Shown: positions 35,367-47,052 of the stretch, one piece after another | How the letters are laid out: every line of letters starts with the position of its first letter | How positions within the stretch are numbered: position 1 is the stretch's first letter | Source of the DNA: Mytilus californianus | Lineage: Eukaryota; Mollusca; Bivalvia; Mytilida; Mytilidae | Reading direction: 5' to 3' | NCBI RefSeq assembly: GCF_021869535.1 | Contig: NW_026262712.1 | Span: 103,916,140 to 103,980,139, forward strand | Length of the DNA: 64,000 bases | Translations under genes and position numbers: made by a program | Notes under the pieces: generated by a model | The model's input: only the letters and a program-made list of their open reading frames with translations | Told to the model about the DNA's origin: nothing | The model's database searches: none

Positions 35367-35468
35367 GCACAACAACATGATAATGATTGTCAAATGTAGC
35401 ATCATGTATTTAAAAAAGGCAATAAAATTTCAGCCGTATATTTTATAAGCTATTGTTATCTGACAAGG

Positions 35469-35730
35469 GTCTTTTAACCTCAGGTGACCCTCAAGGCAGT
35501 CATGGTGTTGGTGAATATAAATGATCTAGTGAAATATTTGGAATCCAGTTAACAACTCCGACTATTTGCAGACGATAGTATAATCTACGAAACCACTATT
35601 TACTTTGTCAATCATTAGATGGTATTGTAACAGTACTCTTACCTACTAAAAATAACCAAACTAACCAGCAAATTGACAAAACTAAAGATATACATACTTG
35701 AATGAATTACTCTAAAAGGTATAACCCCCT
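35469..35730 (+). pseudogene. Decayed non-LTR reverse transcriptase fragment
   Basis: The translation contains DPQGS and, in another frame, LFADDSIIYETT. FADD is the catalytic motif of retrotransposon reverse transcriptases, and the spacing between the motifs is right. Stops and frameshifts show it is dead. Confidence 0.7.
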
Positions 35731-36189
35731 TTTTTACAGTGCATTTGTAAGACAATAATTTTTGGGAATTTTATTTCAGTGCGCATAAATGTAGCACTTA
35801 ACCCGGCTACATCCTGTTTGGTGAGGCCTTACAATAGTGGCAATCTTCCCGAAACTAATTACAGTGACATGCATTTCAGTCTTTCGTGACCTTGGTTAAT
35901 TTCTGTATTATTATTTTCATTGTTCATAGAAACCATTAAGATGTTTTATCATTACAATTATTATGATACTGAGCTGCAATATCTCTATTTCTTTTTTGTG
36001 TGAATGACATTTTATTACAACACTCCTTTTGTAGACATCTGTTTGGAGTATTTGGAATTTACACAAGAGTGCACAGGCTGAAATGTCTCACCTGATTTAC
36101 TTATCATTGAATTCATGTTGAAATTCTGAAATATGAAGGGTTTACCACAAGTATCACAAAAACTTAGAATTATCAATGTTCTATAAAAA

Positions 36190-36425
36190 TTAGGTCATAG
36201 TCAGGTGTACCATGCCAAACAAATGTGTACCCCTTACAATCATTCCATACACCAAATTAAATATAGTGGTCCTATCGCAAATACTACCCAAGAAACAGAT
36301 CAAACCACAAAATCTTAACATAAACCAAATGACCATGAAAATAAGATCAAGCTCATATGAACCCTGCCGGACAGACATGTATACATTACAATCATTCCAT
36401 ACACCAAATATAGTTGACATTACTA
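36190..36425 (-). repeat. Repeat family R3 (CCTTGACCTCATTTTCATGG type), inverted
   Basis: About one and a half units of the ~146-bp repeat seen at 58600, in reverse complement. Confidence 0.75.
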
Positions 36426-36584
36426 ATCAAAGAGCTGAAAGCTCTGAGGAAAAATGACGCCACTGTCTCTAATATTGTGATATTTTTTATGCAAGTCTTG
36501 ATTTTCACATACCGTAATAAGTTTAACATTGCAACATGTCTCGTAAGCATATAATTGATATTCGTATATGTGTCTGTTTTTTCA

Positions 36585-36805
36585 GTACAAATGAATAGGT
36601 CAAGACTACCTGAATGATCTACAGTATCCAATTACTACTGGCTGTTTTTTTGTATAACTAAATAGGTCAAGACTACCGGAATGATCTACAATATCCAATG
36701 ACTACTGGCTGTTCTTTTGTACTAATAAAAAGGTCAGGACTATTTGAATGATCTACAATATCCAATGACTACTGGCTGTTCTTTTATACATATAAATAAA
36801 GATTA
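36585..36805. repeat. 66-bp tandem repeat, three units
   Basis: Units contain AGGTCAAGACTACCTGAATG, ATCTACAGTATCCAATTACT and ACTGGCTGTT. Confidence 0.88.
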
Positions 36806-37499
36806 CCTGAATGATCTAAAGTATTCTAAGTAATGTGATTTTTTTCTTGCAATAACATTTTTCTAAATCAAGAATATAGACTACTAGTATCCTTTTCAAA
36901 CCAAATGATTATGAAGAGCCTGTTGTTAGCAAGCTCTTATACCCCACATACTCATTAAATAAGTAACTAGTGACCTAGTTATTTCTGTTACTTGAAGCAA
37001 ATTATACTTCTGTATATTTAGACAATAGTATAATATTGTTTTACTAGTTTTATTTCACCTTGAAGATTAGACAAATAGGGATACTCCTTCGATTTTTTAT
37101 TTCATGTCAGTCAGGTCGCTTTATATGAACTTGAAACCACTTCTCTGCCATATTGTTATTTTATAACAACTCTGCCCTTGACCATGTTGACCCATGTAAT
37201 TGATATTCATTCTTTAACCATATATCATAGTCAGTTAGTTTTTGATTTTGCACTCCCACACCACCTTTCATGTCTTTCAGGTCAAATGTCTGTCTCCATT
37301 TAAGTTAATGACATTGAACAATCATGGTATTAAACACAATTTCAATAGTAATAATGCTGTTCTTGTGGGTCACCATATATTCAACTTGGGTAGCATTCCA
37401 GTTATTGAAATTTGTGTCAGATTAGAACAATGATCTAGATCTTTAGGAATGGATCTTATAATTTAATATGGAGCCATAGTAAGGGACCCCTAAACGGTA

Positions 37500-37720
37500 A
37501 CAAAAAAAAACAAGCTTGAAAGGATACAATGTCAAGCGGCAAAATCTATCACCAGAGATTACAAGTCAAAAGAGGATGGACGGGATACGTCTCTAAAATG
37601 CTTGCTGAACTGGAACTACAGCAAGATCTCCAGACAAGACGAACAAAGCGTTGAAGCCAGAAGTTAATATTTATGTAAAAAATAGTTGAGGGGCTGATTC
37701 CCGCTATTGAACAATACTGT
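37500..37720 (+). pseudogene. C-terminal end of a non-LTR retrotransposon protein, broken
   Basis: The fragments KLERIQCQAAKSITRDYKSK, VSKMLAELELQQDLQTRRTK and VEGLIPAI fall in successive frames. They match the conserved region after the reverse transcriptase of Jockey/CR1-like elements. At least one frameshift is present. Confidence 0.65.
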
Positions 37721-37737
37721 CATTCTATAATATCATT

Positions 37738-37861
37738 GCGTAAGTATTTCTGTATTGGTCTTGTTATTGGTCCATGCCTTGGGTGTATTGGTCGGAGGCG
37801 AAGCGGAAGGCCAATACTGCTGGCCGAGGACCAATAATAAGGCCAATACAGAAATACACGT
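37738..37861. repeat. Foldback palindrome, 124 bp
   Basis: The arm CGTAAGTATTTCTGTATTGG is mirrored by CCAATACAGAAATACACG. Confidence 0.85.
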
Positions 37862-38205
37862 AATAGTATCTTTATTAATTAACTACAGTGTTACAATATT
37901 TGTTTTATTTCATTTCACAAGAGATAAACATTTTTACTTTGAAGTGTAACTATCCAAATCTCAGTTTCCTTTTATAAGATGCAATATCTAATGATTCGGT
38001 GCCGTTTGACTACTGGCCGAGAAACAATAATAAGGCCAATACAGAAATACACTTAATAGTATCTTTATTAATTAACTACAATGTTACAATATTTTTTTAA
38101 ATTTCATTTCACAAGAGATAATCATTTTTACCTTGAAGTGGAACTATCCAAATCTCAGTTTCTTTTATAAGATGCAATATCTAATGATTCGGTGCCGTTT
38201 GAAGT
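37815..38205. repeat. 195-bp tandem duplication
   Basis: 37815-38009 is repeated at 38010-38205 with few changes (shared: ATGATTCGGTGCCGTTTGA). The duplication took in the right arm of the adjoining foldback. Confidence 0.92.
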
Positions 38206-38379
38206 ATCTTCAGCCTTTTCTCATCTGATGAATTTTTCTACCCTTTCCAGTCACTATAAAGTGTTACAACTTCAATTTAGACACAACACATAAATAGTAA
38301 TTGGAAAGGTACTGCCATTGCATGTGTAATGCAAATATATTTAAAACAAGCATTCTGAGAGTATTGCATGGCAATACAT

Positions 38380-39305
38380 AGTCCCCTACCGGGTAAAAAT
38401 TCATTATACTGGAACAAAATGCTAACTTGTTCTATAACTTGTCATGGTGTAAACAAAAAGTAAATATCATGTCAATATCTTCAAGCATGACTAAAAACAG
38501 TGTAGAAAACTGATTATATGAGTGAATTTTTCAAGTCCAAGGACCATAACTCTGCACAAAATTATTAGACTGAAACAAAAATTTGAACTTGATCTGTAAC
38601 TTGTCATGATAAAACTATATACCAATTATCAATCAATATCTTATAAGCATGATGAAAAAAACATTAGATATGATTAATAGTTCTCTAGAATTAGATATGA
38701 TGTAATACAGTGTATATCTATTTTCAAATTATAATCAGATATAATAAATAGTTCAAATATTTTTTTCTTTCATTTGTCACAAACTAATGTAGATTTGTAA
38801 CTTATCTATAAAATGTCAACAACTTTTATCTACACAATGTAATGTATAGAAATATATACATTAATAAAAAAAGACTATTATCTAATTAAAGGATTTCTCT
38901 TCATAATTTTTTTATATATATATATATATATATAGCATTCAGAAAATTAGTTTATACTAAATAACAAACAAACCTGTCAAAAAATTCGTCAAATAATTTA
39001 ACAAAGAATGTCTTTTAAAAAAATGAGTTATCTCCCTTTGTACAGAAATATGGTTTAACATAGTATTCTAACATTAGATATGGTCCAGAGTTATGGTCCA
39101 TAACTCTGGACTAAATCATCAGACCGGAAAAAAATTTGAACTTGATCTATAACTTGTCATGATAAAACTATATACCAAATATCAAATCAATATTTTCAAG
39201 AACGAAGAAAAAAAGTGTGGAAAGCTGATTTACCGGACTGACGGATGGACAGACGGACGGAGTGCAAACCTAAATTCCCCTTCGACTTCGTCGGTAGGGG
39301 ACTAA
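38380..39305. repeat. Dispersed repeat bounded by 'GTCCCCTACCG' and 'CGGTAGGGGAC'
   Basis: It starts TAGTCCCCTACCGGGTAAAA and ends GACTTCGTCGGTAGGGGACT. These ends are inverted. Internally, TTGATCTGTAACTTGTCATG units recur. A (TA)n run lies at about 38912-38933. Confidence 0.65.
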
Positions 39306-40354
39306 AAAAAATAATGTAAGAGTTGAAATTGATACAACTATTCATAAGCCAATTGACCAAAGAACGAAGATTTGCACAATTACAGAATGCATATGCCTGG
39401 TTCGGGTTTAAAAATAAACGACCGTTTAAATAAAAAACATGAGAAGCGACGGTAAACAGTAAAAATCGATTTGTACCATCGACATGATAAAATTATGAGG
39501 TCGTCAAGAAATGAACTTTGTGATAATTTACTCGTTCCCCAAACCTGAAATAATCGCATCGTCTACTTTCAAAATGCTTTTTAAATGAATGGGACCGTCT
39601 TTAACCTAAAATGTATGCCATACTGAACGTTTCAGCTTGTTTATGGTGAGTAAACCTGCGTCTTACAAACAACTGTTTACTTTCAGTTTGAGTTTATCGT
39701 GACTTACGATCTAAAAACTAGAGACGTTCCGAAATCCTGTTTTGTAAACAAAGATTCATACGCACCGCGTGGGTATAACCGTATTACTAATTTCCGATTT
39801 TTAAAATCTTCGCAAATCTGGATAAAGACCAGTTTATATCCAATGGATTTCAAATTGATTCCGATTTTCACTTTTTTTAATGATTGTAAAGTTGAAATGG
39901 CATGAAAGGCTGACATTATTTAGAACTATTTTGTCTAGCGATTGATGATCATTGGAGGGTAAAAAGTCCAACACCATAACAAAACGGATCTATTTATTAT
40001 GTATACATACCGATTGTTTACGATTGTAAGACATGTGCATAAAAGTGAAAGCTCGAATAAATATGAAAAATATAACAAAGGGATAGCTCCAAATACCATT
40101 TAATAACAAAAAACATATGGACAGGTCAAGATATCTTTTTGGTAAATAAAATAAAGTATGTAAACTGGTTCCCGTCCGACTACAAAACTTTGATCGAGTG
40201 TAGCGTAATACAAGCAGATTCCAGTTAATATGTAAAATAGTAAATATGAAACCGAGTGCGGTAGGCAGAGGCAATAATCGACTTCCGTAAGTTCTGGTCA
40301 ATGGTATCGGAAACATGCCGCTGATAGCGTCATTTTCCAAAAACTTATCTTTGA

Positions 40355-40850
40355 TCAATAAACCATGAAAATGAAGTCAAGGTCATATAAATCCTGCCAG
40401 ACAGACATGTACACCTTACAATCATTCCATGCACCAAATATAATTGACCTATTGCTTATAATACTGAGAAATAGACCATACCACAAAAACTAAACATTTT
40501 CTAATGACCTATGCAAATGATGTCATGGTCAGATGAAACCCGCCAGACAGACACATACCTTACAATTATTCAAGACACCAAATATAGTTGACCTATTCCT
40601 TTTAGTATCTGAGTTACAGACTTGACCACTAACTATAACCTTGTTCACTGATCCATGAAATGAGGTCAAGGTCAGGTGAACCCTACCTGACAGACATTTA
40701 GTTGTTGCAAGGAACCCATATACCAATTATAACTATCCTATTACTCATAATAAGTATTTCACTTGACAAAAAACTGTAATTTTTTGTCAAGCTCACTGAA
40801 CCATGTAAATGAGGTCAAAGACAATGGACATATGACAGACAGAAACTTTG
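40355..40850 (-). repeat. Repeat family R3, about three and a half inverted units
   Basis: Units read ATGAAAATGAAGTCAAGGTC, CCTGCCAGACAGACATGTAC and CACCAAATATAATTGACCTA. Confidence 0.8.
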
Positions 40851-41289
40851 TAACATAAGGTATCTGTATACAAGTTATGAAGCATCCAGGTCTTCTACCT
40901 TCTGAGTTATAAAGCTTTATACAAATGGATTATGATGTCTCAGCCCTATGTCTTGCATTCTCAGAGGAGACAAAACACAGAACTCATATTTTGGGCTTGT
41001 TAATATTTCTCTAAGATAGCTCTAAAAATTATGTGAAAACAATTCTACTTTTTCAATGGCAGACAAATTTAAAAATGTTATAAAATGACACATATCACCA
41101 CAGTTTGGCCAATTTCCACTGTTAAAAATATATAATTTGTCAAATCCAACCTAAAATTAAATTTCAGTCTATAATATGTATATTGACCCGTTTTGAAATA
41201 CACAAAATATTGTTAGAATTTTAAAGTACACACATTGGGCTGTGATTCTTTGAATTTAAGTAAAGATTGAAAGACTTTGAAAATGGCCA

Positions 41290-41395
41290 TGGTTGCTATG
41301 GGGGTATGGGTTTATAGTTGCTAACCTTCTATGTCATTTACTCTAGTGGAGAGTTGTTTCATTGAAAAATTATACCACATCTCCTTATCTTTATA
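41290..41395 (+). repeat. Repeat family R1, 3'-end fragment
   Basis: GGTTTATAGTTGCTAACC followed by ATACCACATCTCCTTATCTT matches the R1 3' end. Confidence 0.6.
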
Positions 41396-41454
41396 CTGGT
41401 ATGAAACAAATTTAGAGAAAATTATTACTACTCCTTTCATTGATTAATTTTCTC

Positions 41455-41765
41455 ACTCACTTTTAGTTTTAAGTCAACTATATTTGGTCTATAGAATAGT
41501 TGTAAGGTGTCAATATCTGCCGAGTAGTTGCATTGATAGCTACTGCAGTTCAACTTTATTTACTCTATAGAACTGTGTGTATGACTGACCAACAGGTCCT
41601 CTTGTCCTTGCCCCAACTTTAAATTTCATGGTTACATGTAGTTTGGCAGATGCTAGGTCTACCACTTTTGTCTAAGGAACTATTGTACAGTGCACATGTC
41701 TGTCTGTCAGGAATTACCTTGACCTCATTTTCATCATTATAATTCCCATTTTGCATTAGCTGTGA
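41455..41765 (+). repeat. Repeat family R3, diverged forward copies
   Basis: It contains AAGTCAACTATATTTGGTCT and TTACCTTGACCTCATTTTCA. Confidence 0.65.
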
Positions 41766-42387
41766 ATTTATTTGAACTGAAAATCAATGAAATCATAATT
41801 AATCTTTTTTAATCAGGCCAACATACTACAAATTTCACAAAGAAATAGTTGTGGTATAACTATTAAGACAAAAAAACTTCTTTCTGGCAACTCACTTTAT
41901 AGATTACTAAGTTATGGCCCCTTAAGTATGCATTATTTGTGTTGCAATGTCAATTTTGGTCTAATTTTTCCATAAATTATAACAGTTTTTAGCATAATTT
42001 ACTTTGGCTGCCATCCCTGATCCAGATAACTTTTGTGTCTAAGGATTCAATATAAACCAAGCTCATTTTGGTTACAAAACATTATGAATCAAAGGTTGTG
42101 GCAACAGTTTTCCTAAAAATGCAAAAAATTCATTGTATTTTGACAACATCTCCAAATGTGCCTATAAATTAGTATAATGTACAAATATGATTAGAGTTGT
42201 TTTAAGCATTGAGGCTTTTGAAATAGAACCATTTACCGGTAAGACCAAACTGGGAACTCTTTATATTTTATGATAAAGTTGAAATTCAATGCCACAGTTT
42301 GCTAAAAGTGAATATTGTCAGAGCTTAAATTTATATAAAGTGGCTTTTGGTATTTTGTGTCATTGCATCTGGGTTGCTGTCTTATTA

Positions 42388-42473
42388 AAGTATATACCAC
42401 ACATCTACCATGTCTACGTCCATTCACATTACTTATACCACACATCTACCATGTTTACGTCCATTCACATTAC
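42388..42473. repeat. 41-bp tandem duplication
   Basis: TACCACACATCTACCATGTC plus TACGTCCATTCACATTACTTA occurs twice, 200 bp beyond the MZT1 poly(A) signal. Confidence 0.93.
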
Positions 42474-42625
42474 TAACTGAATGAGTTTTGAATGATTAAC
42501 ATGTTTCAGGGATAAAATTACATTTATTTACATTATTTACAATATGGTTATGTACATTGAAAATCAGGCAAAATAAGTAATAAATGTTTTCCTTGTCACA
42601 AACTGTAATTCTTCTGATAGTCCAA

Positions 42626-42631
42626 TTTATT
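42626..42631 (-). terminator. MZT1 poly(A) signal
   Basis: AATAAA on the minus strand lies 56-61 nt downstream of the proposed stop codon. Confidence 0.5.
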
Positions 42632-42686
42632 CTTCAATATGAATGTTCTTTTTATAATTGAGTTATACATGTATCTGGAGACACTG

Positions 42687-42698
42687 TCAACTGGATTT
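42687..42698 (-). CDS. MZT1: MZT1 exon 3 (last four codons, putative)
   Basis: The acceptor is a strong polypyrimidine tract plus ctgcag, phase 0 in. It encodes KSS and TGA. AATAAA follows about 60 nt later on the same strand. The C-terminal tail of MOZART1 is poorly conserved, so homology cannot confirm it. Confidence 0.55.
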   Translation of the reverse strand, partial: KSS

Positions 42699-45600
42699 CT
42701 GCAGAAAAAAAAGTGAAATATAGATACAAATATTCATTAAATCTCAAATTCAAGTAACGACAACTAATTCAACTAAGAATCTGTACTGTTTTGTTTTATC
42801 ATGTTTATAAGAAATAGTTCTTTGTATTTATTTATATACCTATACTACCATAGGTTGCACTTGGCAAGGCGAATTGGTGTGAAGGCTGGTGAGGGGTCAA
42901 TACTAAGCCCCACATTTTTAAGTTCAAACATTTGTTTTGAATCTGCATTTATTCCACAAAAGCTGTATATCACGTACATGTATATAAACCATCATAGTTC
43001 CTTATATCATACATGTTATTTCAAGTCCCTTAACTTTGTTTCACTTAATATTAGTATTTAGGGTTATGCGTTTTAGTATATCCAACCTCTAAAAGAAAAA
43101 TGGTACAAAAAAAAAGAGAGTAAATGCCAACAGATCAATATAAAATGAGGATTCCTTACCATCATTGCTATAAAGTTTGAAAGGATCTTGCCTTGTTTTA
43201 CTTCTTCAGAGAAAGAATTTTGAAAATTGACAAAAATTATATATTTTATGGATGACAGTCCTGGTACATGACATACATTATATCTGCACTGTTATGTTCA
43301 GATTGGCACAGCAGTTCTAGAAAAAGAGATGGAAATGTATTTCCAGATTGTTCACTGGAACCAACGTATCATCATTATTGTCCAGGGTTTTCAAAAGAGT
43401 TAGCAAGTCATAACTGAGTGACAACTATGAGTATGATGTAATTTAATGCTTTATGTCCGGTAACAGCTTTCCTAGATGATATTGATGGATGGCTGCTTAA
43501 TGTCCAGCAGCAAATTAATATTCATATTCAGGACGAGAACATGTTAATGTAATATGAATATAACCCTGCTTATATACTAGACGGACAAGCTGAGCCGGAT
43601 TTTTAAAGTGCTAGTTCACAAGGTAATATCCACAGGAAGACATGTCACCTTACCCGGACACATTATTCTGACTACAAGCTGATCAGTCTTTGCTCTTACT
43701 CCTTATTGCAGAATGCTTAGCTGAGAAGCAGCAAATACCAATTTTAAAATCTTTACCTTATTCTTTGGTTTGACCCAGTGGGGGTTCGAACCCACAACCT
43801 CCCACACTCGAGGCGAACACGCTAACACGAGACAACTGAGGCAGTCAACTTTCCTTGATAAAGTCCTCCAGTCAAAAGGTTAGATTTTTTGAATAACCTT
43901 CAATGACTTATCTGGTAAGGGAGCAACCATTTAACTTCAAGGGGGGGGGGGGGTTATGGTTTATTGTCCGAGTCAAAAATAAATTTTCGCGAAAAACAAA
44001 CTTTTTTTAGTTTTTCAATGCTATCAATCAAATAATTTTTTTCAAAATAACACTATAAGGTATGGGGAAAATCTAGATTCAGAATATTTTTTTTTGTTAT
44101 CTGCTTGACCACAATATTTTTTTTCATCAAATTGGGGATCAGAATATTTTTTTAGGAAAAAACCATAACCCCCCTCCCTTGAAGTTAGATGGTCGTTCCC
44201 TAAGATATTGACATCTCTTTTCTGTAACCGGTAATCCTACAGGTACGTTGAGGAAATAACCTACCCTGATATTGGCCGTTTCCCTCCGTAATTCCTGTAT
44301 CACTAAAGCTAGAGCCTGAGGATTGACACCATTTTCACATAATCTTACACATGTAGCCAACTGCTCTGCATCCAAACCAGTGTTCAACAATTTGGATATC
44401 TCTAGAAGAGCTGAAATTTAAAAAAAAATTATATATATATTTGGTACCAGAACATTATTGTAAAATATTTAGCATTTTGACCCCTGTTTATTTTTTCTTC
44501 TTCACACTACTGACACGTAGTCCCAACAGGCCTTAAGAATGAGGATTACTGGTAAGTACTGTCATGACTGTGAATATTTAATGTTTCAGGCTAAGAACAC
44601 AAAATGCATTTAGCTTCTATATATCTAGTGGATGCTAGGCCTGTAAACTTTTCCAATTGCACAGGTTTGTCTGTACATAGAGTGTTTTTTTTTTTGTGTA
44701 AAAACAGCCATTTTTGTCCATTTGCTATGATAAACCTTGAGTAATGGCAGAAAAATCATCACTCACAACCATCTTTCAACACCTTGGAATAATCAGAAGT
44801 CCAGCAAAACGCAAATGTATGGAGCATATACAAGAAAGATAATAAACATTTAGGCTTTAGCTGAAAACTACCGGCCTGTATCATTAAAATCTGTAATACC
44901 ATGCAAACTATTGAAGCATATCATATGTAAACACATGCTGCTCGTGTGAAACTCAGCAACTCATAACAATCGACCACATGTTCCAATCATATGACAATGG
45001 TAAACAAATAAACTTAGCAATACTTGACTTCTCAAAGGCTTTTGATAACAGTGACTTATTAACAGTACCATACAAATAACTTCTCTACAAACTTCATCAA
45101 TATGGCATCAGAAAAAACCTCCATCAATTGATAACCAACTTCCAAACAAACAGACAAATGAGAGCAGCCTAGAGGGTGAATTTTCGAAGGTACGAGTTTA
45201 CATGTATCCAATAAAAAGCCAATTTAAAAAGGAGAGAACAGGGGCGACCTGGTAACAAGACATTTCGGCACCCAGACAAATCGGCACCCAAGCCCGAAGA
45301 CATTTCGGCATCCATTTTCGACATTTTGGGATCCGGACATTTCGGGACGAAGACAATTCGGCACCTCATTTTTTAAAATATATTTATTAGGAAAAATCAA
45401 AGAATTGTTGCAGTAATATTATAATTCGTAGATAAAATCTGCATTACAAAAAAAATAATCATCATTTAATTAAACCCTAAATGATTATGTATGTATGTAT
45501 GTATGAATAAACATCATTTAATTAAATCATAATTGATTGTTAGATATGCTGTTGTTTGAATAAACATTATTTAATTAAATCATAATTAATTGTAGTTATG

Positions 45601-46139
45601 CATTAATCAATATTTTATGTATAAATCTGATAAAGATCCTTAATAAAGATCAAAAGTGTATAGCTTGTGTTTGCAGCTTGTGTCCTCGGTTGATCCTTAC
45701 ATCTGTTAAGACAACACAATACCTGAAAACTATATTTTATTGTTTAAATATTAAAAGCCATAAACATAACAGCGTATGCAAGCCATAATGAGTAAATACC
45801 CAGAAACATATATAAAGGTCAACACTTTTGAAATTCCTTTTCTTACACAATGTCAGACGACAGTTGTATACTGTTACCTCGCAACATGTGGGTGCCGAAG
45901 TGTCTATCGCGGGTGCCGATTTGTCTTGGTACCGAACTGTCTAGAATTCGGGCGACCTGACCCTAGTTCCTCTTATTGAAGAAAAAAGGACACATGCTAA
46001 CGTTATCGTATCTACCATCTTTGGTACAAGGGTTCAAATGACAACATTCAGTTTTTGTATGTCGTTAACCCCCTTACATGTACGTACTATCCATTGTCTC
46101 CCTTGCTGACGAACTTTTCTTTTTCCCTCTCTCCGCCAT
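42687..46139 (-). CDS. MZT1: MZT1 (mitotic-spindle organizing protein 1, MOZART1), three exons, complete
   Basis: Exons on the minus strand are 46139-46088, 44410-44265 and 42698-42687. Splicing gives 69 residues: MAERGKKKSSSARETMD, then T at the junction, then LLEISKLLNTGLDAEQLATC, then VRLCENGVNPQALALVIQEL, RRETANIR and KSS. The middle exon closely matches the MOZART1 core (LLEIS..LNTGLD...L..CVRLCE.G.NP.AL..VI.ELR). The ARETMD lead-in matches the family N-terminus. MOZART1 binds the N-terminus of GCP proteins in the gamma-tubulin ring complex and is needed for microtubule nucleation and spindle assembly. Length fits the family (about 70-82). Exons 1 and 2 are firm. Exon 3 has only four codons and rests on its splice site, phase and downstream poly(A) signal. 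Confidence 0.9.
43455..43850 (-). mobile_element. tRNA-derived SINE in MZT1 intron 2
   Basis: On the minus strand the head TCTCGTGTTAGCGTGTTCGC and the B box GGGTTCGAACCC are followed by a body with TGTCCGGGTAAGGTGACATG and a tail CCATCCATCAATATCATC. This is a typical molluscan SINE layout, in the same orientation as MZT1. Confidence 0.8.
43916..44203. mobile_element. Inverted-repeat element (MITE-like), 288 bp
   Basis: The ends TAAGGGAGCAACCATTTAAC and (reverse complement of the right end) TTAGGGAACGACCATCTAAC are inverted, each followed by TTCAAGGG and a G-run. A related single end lies at about 4592-4630. It sits 61 bp from MZT1 exon 2. Confidence 0.75.
44265..44410 (-). CDS. MZT1: MZT1 exon 2 (MOZART1 core helices)
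   Basis: The acceptor is aaatttcag and the donor AGG|GTAGGT; phase 1 in, phase 0 out. It encodes the 48-residue conserved core. An inverted-repeat element ends only about 60 bp beyond its donor. Confidence 0.95.
44862..45180 (+). pseudogene. Non-LTR reverse transcriptase fragment
   Basis: The translation has ENYRPVSLKSVIPCKLLKHI and, after a stop, LDFSKAFDNS, then KLHQYGI. These are motifs 1-4 of a Jockey/RTE-like reverse transcriptase (DFSKAFD carries a catalytic Asp). It is broken by stops and frameshifts. Confidence 0.75.
45240..45965. mobile_element. Element with long inverted ends of 'TTCGGCACCC' subrepeats
   Basis: The left end GGGCGACCTGGTAACAAGAC with several ACATTTCGGCACCC subrepeats is mirrored at 45885-45965 (ends GGGCGACCTGACC). 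The interior is AT-rich with (TATG)n near 45490. It lies in MZT1 intron 1. Confidence 0.7.
46088..46139 (-). CDS. MZT1: MZT1 exon 1
   Basis: ATG (46139-46137) has context aacATGG. The exon encodes MAERGKKKSSSARETMD plus one base and ends at donor A|GTACGT (phase 1). Confidence 0.85.
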
Positions 46140-46320
46140 GTTTGTTTTTTCGTGAATATACAACACACAAATTATTTAAAGTGTTGAATTTATGATGGTG
46201 AAAAATAGTTTTCCAAATTCAAATTTTTTTATTTATATGAGATTTGTTATCATACGAAAATTTTATTTCTATTGGGAATAATACTCAGTATTATTTTTAT
46301 TTGTATGGTGATTCTCAAAA
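46140..46320. promoter_or_regulatory. Putative MZT1/BORA bidirectional promoter region
   Basis: This is the sequence just upstream of the MZT1 ATG on the side facing BORA. The first BORA coding exon has a splice acceptor before its ATG, so BORA must have a 5' non-coding exon upstream, possibly here. No diagnostic promoter element is visible in this AT-rich stretch. The call rests only on gene orientation. Confidence 0.25.
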
Positions 46321-47052
46321 CCGGAAAAATGTTTTTATTGGTGTTGCAGGTCGTTGCAGAGGCGGGTATTTGAAATTTCATTTGTACACACTCTGCAAGC
46401 CTGAACATGTCTTGTTTATATACACTACGAAACATGTAAAGCGAAGGTACATAAAATTGATCAAAATATAAGTAAACAACATTTCATTTTTATATATAAG
46501 ATATCGATGAAACAAACACTGACAAAGGGTTTTGAAAAAGAAAAATATCAACATCGACTGGACTGGCACAAATAGCAATAAAATAAGTCCCAACAACTTT
46601 TCTAGTCAAAGTAAACAAAGAACTGTGTGCTCTATCTTGGTTTTGCAATGTTAAGGTTTAAGATATCATTGGTCATTGTCAAATACATTATTAAATGTAC
46701 AATGGCAATGCTGGTCAAATTTTACATGAGATTCCAATTTATATTTTATGAATGAAGAATCCTTGTCCTTTCACTCAAAATCATGTTCCCTACCATTCAC
46801 GTTCCCCCATATCGCTTTCTCACCCCACACGTTTGCACCCTTTTTATTGGTATGTGTTGAATGAAGTTTTTTTTTGTTTAAGTTAATGTATTGCTATAAA
46901 TAACTTTTTCTTATTGTTTCAAAATAAAGTGACATACTAAGAACGTAAACAGGTTTCCTTTAGAGATTTATTAATTATTTTGACGAAATGAATCATAAAT
47001 AAAAAATTGTCATGAAGATTATAAAGGCAAAGTTCTTTCATCTAAGACTTGT

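Noticed and set aside
43760..43845. Possible minus-strand tRNA gene
   Set aside because: The B box is good but the body continues into a SINE consensus and the acceptor ends do not pair.
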